Below are positions 1 through 7,132 of a DNA stretch of 38,358 nucleotides, piece after piece. Source of the stretch: Fibrobacter sp. (lineage in GTDB: Bacteria > Fibrobacterota > Fibrobacteria > Fibrobacterales > Fibrobacteraceae); assembly GCF_017545445.1 (NCBI RefSeq), contig NZ_JAFWOM010000104.1:1-38358 (forward strand), given 5' to 3'. The stretch's first letter is position 1, and every line of letters begins with the position of its first letter. The translations under genes were made by a program, and so were the position numbers. The notes under the pieces were generated by a model that worked only from the letters and a program-made list of their open reading frames with translations, ran no database searches and was not told where the DNA came from.

Positions 1-76
1 AACAACCAGGTGGCGGGGGTGCTGCTGTCGCATGCCATCGGCTCGGACAACGGGGACCATATCCGGGAAGCCCTCG
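1..76 (+). other. foreign high-GC scrap at contig edge
   Basis: These bases are about 67% G+C, clearly richer than the rest of the window. Read on the plus strand from base 1, nearly every codon ends in G or C with no stop, as in coding DNA of a high-GC genome. On the minus strand the infB frame runs into this stretch and at once loses all IF-2 similarity. I read it as a chimeric join or untrimmed foreign sequence, not as part of this genome. I do not recognise the short peptide. Confidence 0.55.
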
Positions 77-2177
77 GGCCCTTACCCACGTCGAGCTTGG
101 ATTCAACGACAGCGCCACAGGCATGCGTATCCGGATTGGCCTTAAGTTCCAAAATTTCAGCTTCGAGAGCAAGCGTTTCGAGGAGAACATCCATGCCCTG
201 ACCCGTACGTGCAGAAACTTCGATACAGCTGGTCTGACCGCCCCACTGTTCGACTTCCACACCGCGTTCTGCAAGCTGGGCGCGAATCTTGTCCGGGTTT
301 GCCGTCGGAAGGTCCATCTTCGTAATGGCGACAACCATCGGAACATTTTCACGCTTAGCAAGTTCAATACATTCGACGGTCTGCGGCATCACCATGGAGT
401 CTGCTGCGACCACAAGCACGATAACGTCGGTCACTTGAGAACCGCGAGCACGCATAGCGCTGAACGCTTCGTGACCCGGAGTATCGAGGAACGTCACCTT
501 GCCCTGAGAAGTCGTAACTTCGTAAGCACCGATGTGCTGCGTAATGCCACCGGATTCGCCCGACACCACATGAGTCTTACGGATCCAGTCGAGCAAAGAA
601 GTCTTACCGTGGTCCACATGGCCCATAACAGTAACCACCGGATGACGCGGCTTGAGGTTTTCGGAGGATTCTTCTTCCACGCCGAGAACTTCTTCTTCGT
701 ATTCTTCCATCAGCTGAGCTTCATAACCGAACTCATCTGCCAAAATCTGGATAGTTTCAAAGTCGAGACGGGCATTGATAGTCACCATCATGCCCATTTC
801 CATGCACTTTGCAATAACGCGTGCCGGCATCTGGTCCATGAGGCCTGCGAGTTCGCCCACGGTAATGAAGTCGGAAGTCTTGAGAATCTTCTTTTCTTCG
901 CCGGAATTATTGTCGTTATGTTCCTTGTGATAAACTTTCTTGACCGGGTTCTTGGAGAGCGAAGCCATCACACGGGAGACGTTCTGACGAACGGCTTCCT
1001 GCTGTTGCTCCTTCTGCATTTCCTGACGGTCTTTAGTATTGCTACGACGGTTCTTGTCGTTGTTATGGCGACCATTCTGGCCCTTGCCATTGCCCTTGCC
1101 GTTCTGATTCTGGGCAAGAACCTGACTGTTGTTCGAAGCATTGAAAGCTTCTTGCATGGAACCGCTAGAGAACCCGCCGTTACGGCCCGTATAGCCGCGG
1201 CTACTGCTGCTAGCGTTACCGCCGTTCTGACGACGGTTGTTGTTATTGTTGCGATTGTCGTTGCCGCCATTTCCGTTGTTCGAAAGACGGCCAAACGTAC
1301 CCGTGTAGCCCTGGCTGTTGTTGCCACCATTGCCGCCATTGCCACCGCGACCATTCTGGCGGTGATTGCCACGAGCGGCCTGTGCCTGCTGGCGAGACTT
1401 TTCGATACGGGCAAGGATTGCGGCATCGGGCTTGAACACCTGAGCCTTCATCGGCGGCTGCTTGAGTTCCGTATTCGCGGTCATCATGGTCGGCTGCGGA
1501 GCAGCCGGCTTTGCGTTTACCACAGGGGCAGCGGGCTTCGGAGCCGGAACAGCCGGTTTCACGACTTGAGCCGGAGCGGCCGGCTTTGCGACCGGAGCGG
1601 GTGCAGCGGGCTTTGCCGGGGCAACTTGAGCCGGGGCTTGTGCTGCCGGAGTCGCAGGAGCTGCGGCAGGTGCCGGCGTTGCGGGGGCAGCCTGCTTTAC
1701 AACCTGTGCCGGAGCGGGTGCTGCGGGCTTTGGTGCAGGTGCGGCCTGTGCCGGAGCGGTTTGTGCCGATGCAGCCGGTTTTACAATCGACGCCGGATTA
1801 GGCTTCGGCGCAACCTTCGATTCCTGCTTTACAGGAGGCTTCGGAGCTTCCTTGCGGGCTCCCGGACCCTTCTTGAGGCTCACCTTCAAGCCAAGCTTGT
1901 TTGTTGCAACCGGCGTTTCCTTCTTCTTTGCGGGAGCGGAAGCGGAAGAATCAGATTCGGAAGCGGTCGGCCTCTTCAGATTCTTGTTGCGGGCATCCTG
2001 CTTCTGTTTTTCGGCAGCGGCAGCCTCCTCGATCTTTTCAAAGTCTGCCATATCCAACTTGGACATATGGGTACGAACTGCAACGCCTGCATCGCGGAGC
2101 AGCTTCATCACCACATCAACCTTCAATCCATGAGCATCAGCCCAATCCTTAGGTTTCATTTGAGAATCATTCGTCAT
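76..2177 (-). CDS. infB: translation initiation factor IF-2, 3' end missing
   Basis: IF-2 is the GTPase that brings initiator tRNA to the 30S subunit and promotes subunit joining. The protein starts with an IF-2N-like segment (MKPKDWADAHGLKVD), followed by a long Ala/Pro/Lys linker and an unusual Asn/Gly/Arg-rich stretch at about residues 250-370. The G domain then shows GHVDHGKTSLLD, a switch II DTPGHEAF and the G4 motif TKMD. After the ESKLDVGKGP motif at the start of domain II, IF-2 similarity stops at about base 76, so domains II-IV are lacking. The first ATG is at 2177; an in-frame ATG at 2159 is an alternative, and neither has a strong Shine-Dalgarno. It is the last gene of rimP-nusA-infB. 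Confidence 0.93.
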
Positions 2178-2304
2178 GAATAGCCTATTCAATTCCTTTT
2201 CTTATTCTTCCGTTAAACAATTGCCCCACGCAAATGTTCTTAAGCGTTAGCTTCCTTCTTTTCGGAACGCTTCGATCTCATTCTTCTTTCATCCTCATAA
2301 TTGC

Positions 2305-2880
2305 TCATGAGAATCTTGTTCTTGGATTCTCATCCATCTGAGACCATTCCTGTTCTCCGTGAACATCGAGCTTGCGATCCACCAAGCGACCGGCAAGTTC
2401 CACATTCTGGCCGCCCTTGCCAATGGCCTGAGCGAGGTTTTCGTCATCGACGATAATCACGATACGGTCCGTGTCCGGAACCGGGAACATCTTGAGGACA
2501 GTCGCCGGAGCCAAAGAACGTTGTACGAACACGTCGAAATTTTCGTCCCAATGAACGATGTCGATGCGTTCGTTGCCAAGTTCGCGAACGATAGTTTGTA
2601 CGCGAGCACCCTTCATACCGACGCAAGCGCCAACCGGGTCAATCTTTTCATCGCGAGAATAGACGGCAATCTTTGCACGGCGATTCTTGGAGTCACGAGC
2701 CACGGACTTGATTTCAACAGTGCCTTCGTAAATTTCAGGAACTTCCTGACGGAGAAGAGCCCTGAGGAAGTCGGCGTTCGCTCTAGACAAAATAACCTGA
2801 GCACCGCTCTTGGTCGATTCTTCGACGCGAGCAATCACAGCCTTCACAGAAGCGCCCTGAGCCAAGCGTTCGTGCGGAAT
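2305..2880 (-). CDS. nusA: NusA, 3' part after in-frame amber codon
   Basis: This is the continuation, in the same frame, of the nusA reading frame that begins at 3432. It contains the rest of the S1 domain, then KH1 (EVPEIYEGTVEIKSVARD, DPVGACVGMKGARVQ) and KH2 (NLAQAIGKGGQNVELAGRL). NusA binds RNA polymerase and nascent RNA and controls pausing, termination and antitermination. The first in-frame Met codon is near 2865, but no Shine-Dalgarno is visible there, so independent translation is doubtful. The frame ends at a TGA at 2305. A different frame remains open from about 2330 to a TAA at 2240 and encodes a lysine-rich tail ending KRSEKKEANA, which suggests a one-base loss near 2330. Ending soon after KH2 is normal for Bacillus-type NusA. 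Confidence 0.85.
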   Translation of the reverse strand: MPHERLAQGASVKAVIARVEESTKSGAQVILSRANADFLRALLRQEVPEIYEGTVEIKSVARDSKNRRAKIAVYSRDEKIDPVGACVGMKGARVQTIVRELGNERIDIVHWDENFDVFVQRSLAPATVLKMFPVPDTDRIVIIVDDENLAQAIGKGGQNVELAGRLVDRKLDVHGEQEWSQMDENPRTRFS

Positions 2881-3432
2881 CTATTCGCGAGCCGGGAGTT
2901 CAGCTTCAATCTTGTTGCCGAGATCCACGATAACATTACGTTGTTCCAAACGAAGTACCGTACCGTTGATAATCGTACCGATGCGGCTGCGGTAAATATC
3001 CATGATGCGCTGGCATTCGGCGCTGCGGATGTGCTGCGTCAAAAGCTGCTTTGCAGTTTGGATTGCCTGGCGACCGAAGGAGGAGGTCGGGAGTTCCATA
3101 TAAAGGCTGTCGCCGGCCTGAGCGTCTTCATTGAAGTCGCGGGCTTCTTCGACGAGCATGTAACCTTCATCCAATTCAGCCACTTCATCAGCAGTCATGT
3201 TCGGGTCGTAGTCCGGATAATCATCGACAACTTCGACGTTCAAAAACACATGGACTTCGTTTGTTTCCATGTCGATATCGACATTGATTTTCTTTTCGAT
3301 GTGCAGATACTTGCGGGCCGCAGAAATAAGAGCCTTCTTGAGGGCATCCAAAATCACGGAATCATCGACACTCTTGTCTTCAACGACTTCCCTGAGTACG
3401 TCGAGCAAGTTCACTTTCGGTTCGTTCTTCAT
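2881..3432 (-). CDS. nusA: NusA, 5' part ending at in-frame amber codon
   Basis: This is the N-terminal part of transcription factor NusA: the RNA-polymerase-binding domain (about residues 1-125) and the start of the S1 domain (GTVLRLEQRNVIVDLGN). The ATG at 3432 follows a strong Shine-Dalgarno (AGGAAGG, 7 bases upstream). The frame stops at TAG (2881-2883) inside the S1 domain, at LPARE-stop-IPHERLAQG. Bacillus NusA has Gln in the matching place (ASEQMPNE), so a CAG-to-TAG change is the simplest reading. NusA is normally essential, so this is a sequencing or assembly error, a strain variant, or a suppressed amber. TAG appears to be a real stop elsewhere here, as at the ends of ftsZ and the FISUMP gene. 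Confidence 0.88.
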   Translation of the reverse strand: MKNEPKVNLLDVLREVVEDKSVDDSVILDALKKALISAARKYLHIEKKINVDIDMETNEVHVFLNVEVVDDYPDYDPNMTADEVAELDEGYMLVEEARDFNEDAQAGDSLYMELPTSSFGRQAIQTAKQLLTQHIRSAECQRIMDIYRSRIGTIINGTVLRLEQRNVIVDLGNKIEAELPARE

Positions 3433-3447
3433 AAGTTGACCTTCCTA

Positions 3448-3897
3448 TTAAATTTTCACTTCGACCTTGGCCGAAAGCACCTCGGACCTCGGTATGACGA
3501 TTTCGCCGGCATTGCCCTTGAGCTTGAGCGTCAAATTTTCTTCGTCGGCATCTAAAAGTTCACCCGTCACAGTTTTACCCGTCGAACGGTTCACGCGGAG
3601 CAGTCGCCCTTTGTTGCGGTTAAAATCCGCCAAAGACTTGAGGGGGCGGTCCAATCCCGGAGACGAGACTTCAAGCGTATAAGCCCCCTCGATCAACTCA
3701 GGATCCAGGTCCAACGCATCCGAGAGGAAATGACTCACGTTCGTGCAATCATCAATAGAAACACCTTCGGGCTTGTCGATAAATATCCGCAACGTTTTGC
3801 GCTTGCCGGCACGGAACATATCGGCTTCCACAAGCGTAACGGAAGCGGACTTGCACGCCTCGGCAATGAGAGAATTCAGTTTTTCTTGGACGACCAA
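3448..3897 (-). CDS. rimP: ribosome maturation factor RimP
   Basis: RimP assists 30S subunit maturation in the cytoplasm. The 149-residue product has the usual RimP length and the diagnostic motif YTLEVSSPGLDRPL in the first domain, then the C-terminal SH3-like beta-barrel (GELLDADEENLTLKLKG). The start is a TTG at 3897, chosen because AGAGG lies five bases before it and no ATG is suitably placed. It is the first gene of the rimP-nusA-infB operon, with 15 bases separating it from nusA. The order is the classic bacterial one. Confidence 0.95.
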   Translation of the reverse strand: MVVQEKLNSLIAEACKSASVTLVEADMFRAGKRKTLRIFIDKPEGVSIDDCTNVSHFLSDALDLDPELIEGAYTLEVSSPGLDRPLKSLADFNRNKGRLLRVNRSTGKTVTGELLDADEENLTLKLKGNAGEIVIPRSEVLSAKVEVKI

Positions 3898-4046
3898 ATA
3901 AACCTCTTATACTAAAATAGACGTTCGCTTACGGAAGTTCTCCAGAAACCTTTTGGACCGAAATCCGGGGTTTCAACGGAAAAAATCCACGAACAGTCTA
4001 AAAACCGATACAAATAGAGAAAATTTTTTCGCCTTAGGCAACTGTA

Positions 4047-4052
4047 ATTATA
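4047..4052 (-). promoter_or_regulatory. candidate -10 box for rimP operon
   Basis: The minus strand reads TATAAT, a perfect -10 hexamer, about 150 bases before the rimP start. There is no recognisable -35 hexamer 16-18 bases upstream and no extended -10 TG, so this is only a candidate in an AT-rich stretch. If used, the leader before rimP would be about 140 bases. Confidence 0.25.
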
Positions 4053-4320
4053 GGAAATAGGGGTTATAAGGCCCCGCAGCGCGACCTATTGCACGTTCAA
4101 TCATCATTATCTATTTTCATTATCACGACGAGAAGGCCCCGCCGACAGAGGCGTACGCATCCACGGGCGGGAACATTCCTCCTCGCAGCCGTAGGTCCGG
4201 TATTGACTTGGCAAACGCCATGGCCTTGGAAAACCCATGCGGAATGCGCTGCGATACATATCCCGACAGTTCTAAAGACGCCGGCTTTAAAACAAACTAA
4301 TCAACAACGATACACAAGCC

Positions 4321-4342
4321 GTGTACGTTTTTTAGCGTACAC
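4321..4342 (+). repeat. perfect 7-bp inverted repeat before Rpn gene
   Basis: GTGTACG (4321-4327) and CGTACAC (4336-4342) form a perfect inverted repeat around an 8-base T-rich loop. It ends about 24 bases before the Shine-Dalgarno of the Rpn-type gene. There is no T-run after the stem, so it is not a normal terminator on the plus strand. It could be an operator or a leader hairpin; its role is unknown. Confidence 0.5.
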
Positions 4343-4375
4343 ATTTCCACCGCCGTAATGCGGACTTGGAGTCCT

Positions 4376-5398
4376 ATGAATAAAGCTCAATACGCAGCAA
4401 TGCTCAAAGACATCAGTGAAACACACAAGCAAGGTGGCGACACCCATAACTGTATTTTGAAATACCTTGAAAAATACAAGTACGCCTACATTTACAACGA
4501 TACAATTTTCAAAATTCTTTTTGGAAATCCCGAAAACATGGAAATGACCGCAAACTTTCTGAACGCAATCCTGAAACTGGATGGCGGAGACTGCATCGAC
4601 AACCTCACCTTCGTCAATCCTACAGTGAACAGCGCCTTCAGCAAAACGACCACCTCGGATATCGTTGCAGAAAACCAGCGCCTTGAACGCATCGTTCTTG
4701 AAGTTCAGCATGTAGAAGACGAAACTTACAGCGACCGACTTGTGTTCTATACCGCAAAACACACGATTGCAAGCAAAGTTCGAGGCGACAGCTACTGGCT
4801 TCGCGATTTAAATCTCATCAGCTTGCAAATGTTCAACGGTTTTCCCGATTCCAAAAATTACCGACACAGTATTCGACTCAAAAATCAAGATAACGAAGAA
4901 TTTTTCAAAAAACAAACTGTCACCCTCGTTGAAATTCCCAAATTCATAAAAGGGAACTACGCATCTGACCAAAGCCTCCTCGCGCAATGGCTTCGTGTTA
5001 TCGACGGACTCAATAACGAAGCTCCAATTGATGTTCCTAAAGATTCACTATTCGCTCTATTGCAGAAAAAGGCCGAATTGAGTATCTTTACAGAAGAATT
5101 TCTTGTAAGTGAGGCTATGGCTATGAGCGACCGTCTTTACGAAATGTACGTTGAAAAGAAGCACGCCCGTGCAGAAGGGCTTGCGGAAGGGCGTGCGGAA
5201 GGACGTGCGGAAGGGCGTGCGGAAGGGCATTCCGAAGGATTTGCAGAAGGACATTCTGAAGGGGTTGCTGAAGGGCATCGTGAAATGGCTAAAGCCATGC
5301 TTGCCGAAGGCGACTCTGTTGAAAAGGTCGTACGCATTTCCAAGCTTCCTGAAGCCGAAATTTTAGCGTTCAAGGAAAGCCTTACGCAAAGCAAGTAA
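4376..5398 (+). CDS. Rpn-family PD-(D/E)XK nuclease / putative transposase
   Basis: A 340-residue protein of the PDDEXK_2 (Rpn, recombination-promoting nuclease) family. The N-terminal part shows the family pattern YNDTIFKILFG near residue 40, then a candidate catalytic Asp95 (TSDIVAEN) and the E-x-Q motif at 109-111 (VLEVQ), followed by RLVFYTAKH. Residues 266-301 are a run of xEG tripeptides (AEGRAEGRAEG), and the last 35 residues resemble the tail of the remnant at the right end of the window. The ATG at 4376 is preferred over an in-frame ATG at 4358 because GGAG lies four bases before it. Family members cut DNA and promote RecA-independent recombination in E. coli; the role here is not known. 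It stands alone, convergent with the FISUMP gene, and has its own terminator. Confidence 0.85.
   Translation: MNKAQYAAMLKDISETHKQGGDTHNCILKYLEKYKYAYIYNDTIFKILFGNPENMEMTANFLNAILKLDGGDCIDNLTFVNPTVNSAFSKTTTSDIVAENQRLERIVLEVQHVEDETYSDRLVFYTAKHTIASKVRGDSYWLRDLNLISLQMFNGFPDSKNYRHSIRLKNQDNEEFFKKQTVTLVEIPKFIKGNYASDQSLLAQWLRVIDGLNNEAPIDVPKDSLFALLQKKAELSIFTEEFLVSEAMAMSDRLYEMYVEKKHARAEGLAEGRAEGRAEGRAEGHSEGFAEGHSEGVAEGHREMAKAMLAEGDSVEKVVRISKLPEAEILAFKESLTQSK
5171..5278 (+). repeat. tandem 12-base repeats coding AEG-rich tail
   Basis: Inside the Rpn-type gene, near-identical 12-base units (GCGGAAGGGCGT and variants) repeat in frame. They encode alternating AEGR, AEGH and SEGx units at residues 266-301. 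Such tails vary in length within this nuclease family. The array is a likely site of slippage. Confidence 0.8.
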
Positions 5399-5418
5399 CG
5401 TCGTAACGGTAAAAAACG

Positions 5419-5441
5419 GCCCTGCATATAGCAGGGCTTTT
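5419..5441. terminator. bidirectional intrinsic terminator
   Basis: GCCCTGC (5419-5425) pairs with GCAGGGC (5431-5437) around an ATATA loop and is followed by TTTT on the plus strand. On the minus strand the same stem is followed, after CG, by six T residues (the A-run at 5411-5416). It sits between the convergent Rpn and FISUMP genes and can end transcription of both. Confidence 0.8.
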
Positions 5442-5497
5442 AAACATTTTAAACAAACTATCAATCAACAAATCTTACGACCGTTCCATTCGCCCCG

Positions 5498-7126
5498 CTA
5501 GTCCTTGAGACAACGAACGGATAATCCGAAATACTTGAACTTGTTGTATAGGTTCTCAACATCGTAGTGGTAATTCAAGTCCATGAAAGGATAGGCTACG
5601 GAACCATCATACTCTGTAGAGCTCCAAAAGTACGCACCACTGCCATAACCATCGAAACTTCCATCGCCGATTCTGAGGCCAGCAGGCAACGCCGAGAACC
5701 TGTAATCATCCGTACCGTTACCTCCATTGTTCCAACCAGATGAGGACATGAGTTTTATGCCATCAGTCGTTGAACCACCAACTGCGATGAACAGAGCGTG
5801 CCATTCCGTTTGCGAAGGCAAGTGCCAACCATCGGGGCAAACACCTCGCACCAAGGTCGCTGAGCCCGCCGAAGCGACGCTACAAGTTTTTCCATCACCG
5901 CAACCCTCGCCATTCGTGCTCCACGCGCCCGCACTGTCCATTGCAGCCGCCCAAGTATATAAGCGACCATATTTGGAGCAATCGCCCTCGGTCGTTCCGC
6001 TTCCACCACCACACCAGCTGTTTTCTGCTTTATAATTCAAATTCTCCGCCATCCAGATCTGGGAGCCAATTGTAACAGTTTTATAGACTTGTTTGTCTCG
6101 AGAATCCGTCAAAGTATTATTTGCACTATTATAAGTACTTCCACCAACATCAACTGAATTTCCTGCACTGCTAGATGTAGGCGTTACACTAGAAGAAGCT
6201 TCGTCCTTGAGACAACGGACGGAATACCTGGAGTGCTTGAAGCCGTAGGCCATGCCCTCAACTCCGCCTCCCCAGTCCAAGTGCACATAGTACGCGTTGT
6301 TGAGATCGTACTCTGTAAAAATCCAAAAGTACGCGTGTTTCCCCTCATCGTAGTAATAATTGTTGTCCGCACTGTAGCCAGCAGGCAACGCCGAGAATCC
6401 GAAATCATCCGTACCGTTGCCATTGTCATACCAACCAAACGAGGACTTGAGAACCTTACCCGCTGTTGATTTTTCACTTACAGCCATGAACAAGGTATTC
6501 CATTCTTCCTTGCTAGGCAAGTGCCAACCACTTGGGCAAGCATTTTTTGCAATCGACCACGTGTATAAGCGGCCATATTTGGAGCAATCGCCCTCGGTCG
6601 TTCCGCTTCCACCACCACACCTGCTGTTTTCTGCTTTATAATTCAAATTCTCCGCCATCCACATCTGAGAACCAATTTTTACAGTCTTGTAAACCTGACC
6701 ATCGCGAGAGTCTGTGAAAGACCCTTCGACTTCACTCAGAGTGACACTCGAAGACGAAACCTTCTTGCTGCTAGAACTGGCTTTCACACTCGAAGACGAA
6801 ACTTTCTTGCTGCTAGAACTAGCCTTCACGCTTGAAGAGGACACCTTCTTACTGCTACTGGACTTGGTCGTTATATCCGTCAAAGAACCTTCATCCAATT
6901 CAGCCTGTATCTTTTTCCAGTCCTCGAAATCGTCTTCCATTTGCGAAACGTAATCCGTGCAAGCGGAGAATAAGACGAAAGACGAGAGACACAAGACGAG
7001 AGAAGCGAATGTTACACCAGAACGCATCGAACAAAAACGTCCCTGGATTCTTCGTTTCGTTGCACTTCTCTCAGAATGACGCGTTCCATTTCCTAATTTC
7101 AAATTCCTAAATCCTAATTTCATCAT
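5498..7126 (-). CDS. lipoprotein with two FISUMP domains
   Basis: A predicted envelope lipoprotein. A signal peptide starts at the internal Met 34 and ends at a lipobox (LFSAC, Cys56). A Ser/Lys linker of repeated KKVSSSSVKASSSS units follows at about 85-135, then two copies of the Fibrobacter major paralogous domain at about 137-305 and 338-542. Each carries GSQxWMAENLNYKAENS, YGRLYTW, GWHLPS and SVRCLKD. The function of the domain is not established. The start is uncertain. A strong AGGAGG lies just before the double ATG at 7126/7123, but that start adds about 33 residues before the signal peptide, encoded by dispersed repeat DNA. ATG 7027 would give a normal signal peptide but has only a weak, distant Shine-Dalgarno. 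Two further repeat-like insertions lie inside the frame. The gene ends with TAG. Confidence 0.85.
   Translation of the reverse strand: MMKLGFRNLKLGNGTRHSERSATKRRIQGRFCSMRSGVTFASLVLCLSSFVLFSACTDYVSQMEDDFEDWKKIQAELDEGSLTDITTKSSSSKKVSSSSVKASSSSKKVSSSSVKASSSSKKVSSSSVTLSEVEGSFTDSRDGQVYKTVKIGSQMWMAENLNYKAENSRCGGGSGTTEGDCSKYGRLYTWSIAKNACPSGWHLPSKEEWNTLFMAVSEKSTAGKVLKSSFGWYDNGNGTDDFGFSALPAGYSADNNYYYDEGKHAYFWIFTEYDLNNAYYVHLDWGGGVEGMAYGFKHSRYSVRCLKDEASSSVTPTSSSAGNSVDVGGSTYNSANNTLTDSRDKQVYKTVTIGSQIWMAENLNYKAENSWCGGGSGTTEGDCSKYGRLYTWAAAMDSAGAWSTNGEGCGDGKTCSVASAGSATLVRGVCPDGWHLPSQTEWHALFIAVGGSTTDGIKLMSSSGWNNGGNGTDDYRFSALPAGLRIGDGSFDGYGSGAYFWSSTEYDGSVAYPFMDLNYHYDVENLYNKFKYFGLSVRCLKD
5855..5878. repeat. repeat-like insertion inside second FISUMP domain
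   Basis: The bases GGTCGCTGAGCCCGCCGAAG resemble, reverse-complemented, the intergenic copies at 9938-9958 and 34020-34040 (17 of 21 positions match the first). Here they encode SVASAGSAT just before the VRGVCPDGWHLP motif, a position where the domain tolerates length change. The frame is kept. Confidence 0.5.
6721..6745. repeat. dispersed repeat captured in frame as VTLSEVEGS
   Basis: On the minus strand the bases read CACTCTGAGTGAAGTCGAAG and encode VTLSEVEGS between the Ser-rich linker and the first FISUMP domain. The sequence resembles the TCATTCTGAG-type dispersed repeat seen at 7043-7082. The peptide does not fit the KASSSS-type linker repeat around it, which supports insertion. Confidence 0.55.
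7043..7082. repeat. TCATTCTGAG-type repeat at 5' end of FISUMP gene
   Basis: On the minus strand this reads as a repeat running from CGTCATTCTGAG to GAAGAATCCAG. It belongs to the same loose family as the GTCATCCTGA...GGATCCAG copies near 24600, 37920 and 38320. It lies between a strong Shine-Dalgarno with start codon (7126) and the signal-peptide Met (7027), and it stays open in frame. Confidence 0.6.
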
Positions 7127-7132
7127 CCCCTC

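Larger units (their letters stand above)
3898..4375. other. intergenic region between rimP and Rpn gene
   Basis: This stretch separates the divergent rimP operon and the Rpn-type gene and should hold both promoters. On the minus strand a consensus -10 hexamer TATAAT lies at 4047-4052, but no good -35 is found at the right distance. The part from 4080 to 4320 is richer in G+C and has no convincing gene; a 43-codon minus-strand frame there is unsupported. I see no tRNA or known structured RNA. Confidence 0.5.

Noticed and set aside
123..2183. A long plus-strand reading frame across infB
   Set aside because: It is the antisense of a clear IF-2 gene; its product is a low-complexity His/Arg/Leu sequence with no domain. 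Similar long antisense frames over ftsZ, murC, murE, murF and rsmH were set aside for the same reason.
2881..2883. TAG read as an amino acid throughout this genome
   Set aside because: TAG appears to be the natural stop of ftsZ and of the FISUMP gene, both at the expected protein ends, so general recoding is unlikely.
4110..4270. A 43-codon minus-strand frame and a possible small RNA between rimP and the Rpn gene
   Set aside because: No Shine-Dalgarno, no recognisable product, and no match to SRP RNA, tmRNA or riboswitch core motifs.
5171..5278. A CRISPR-like array
   Set aside because: The units are 12-base in-frame tandem repeats without spacers, inside a coding gene.
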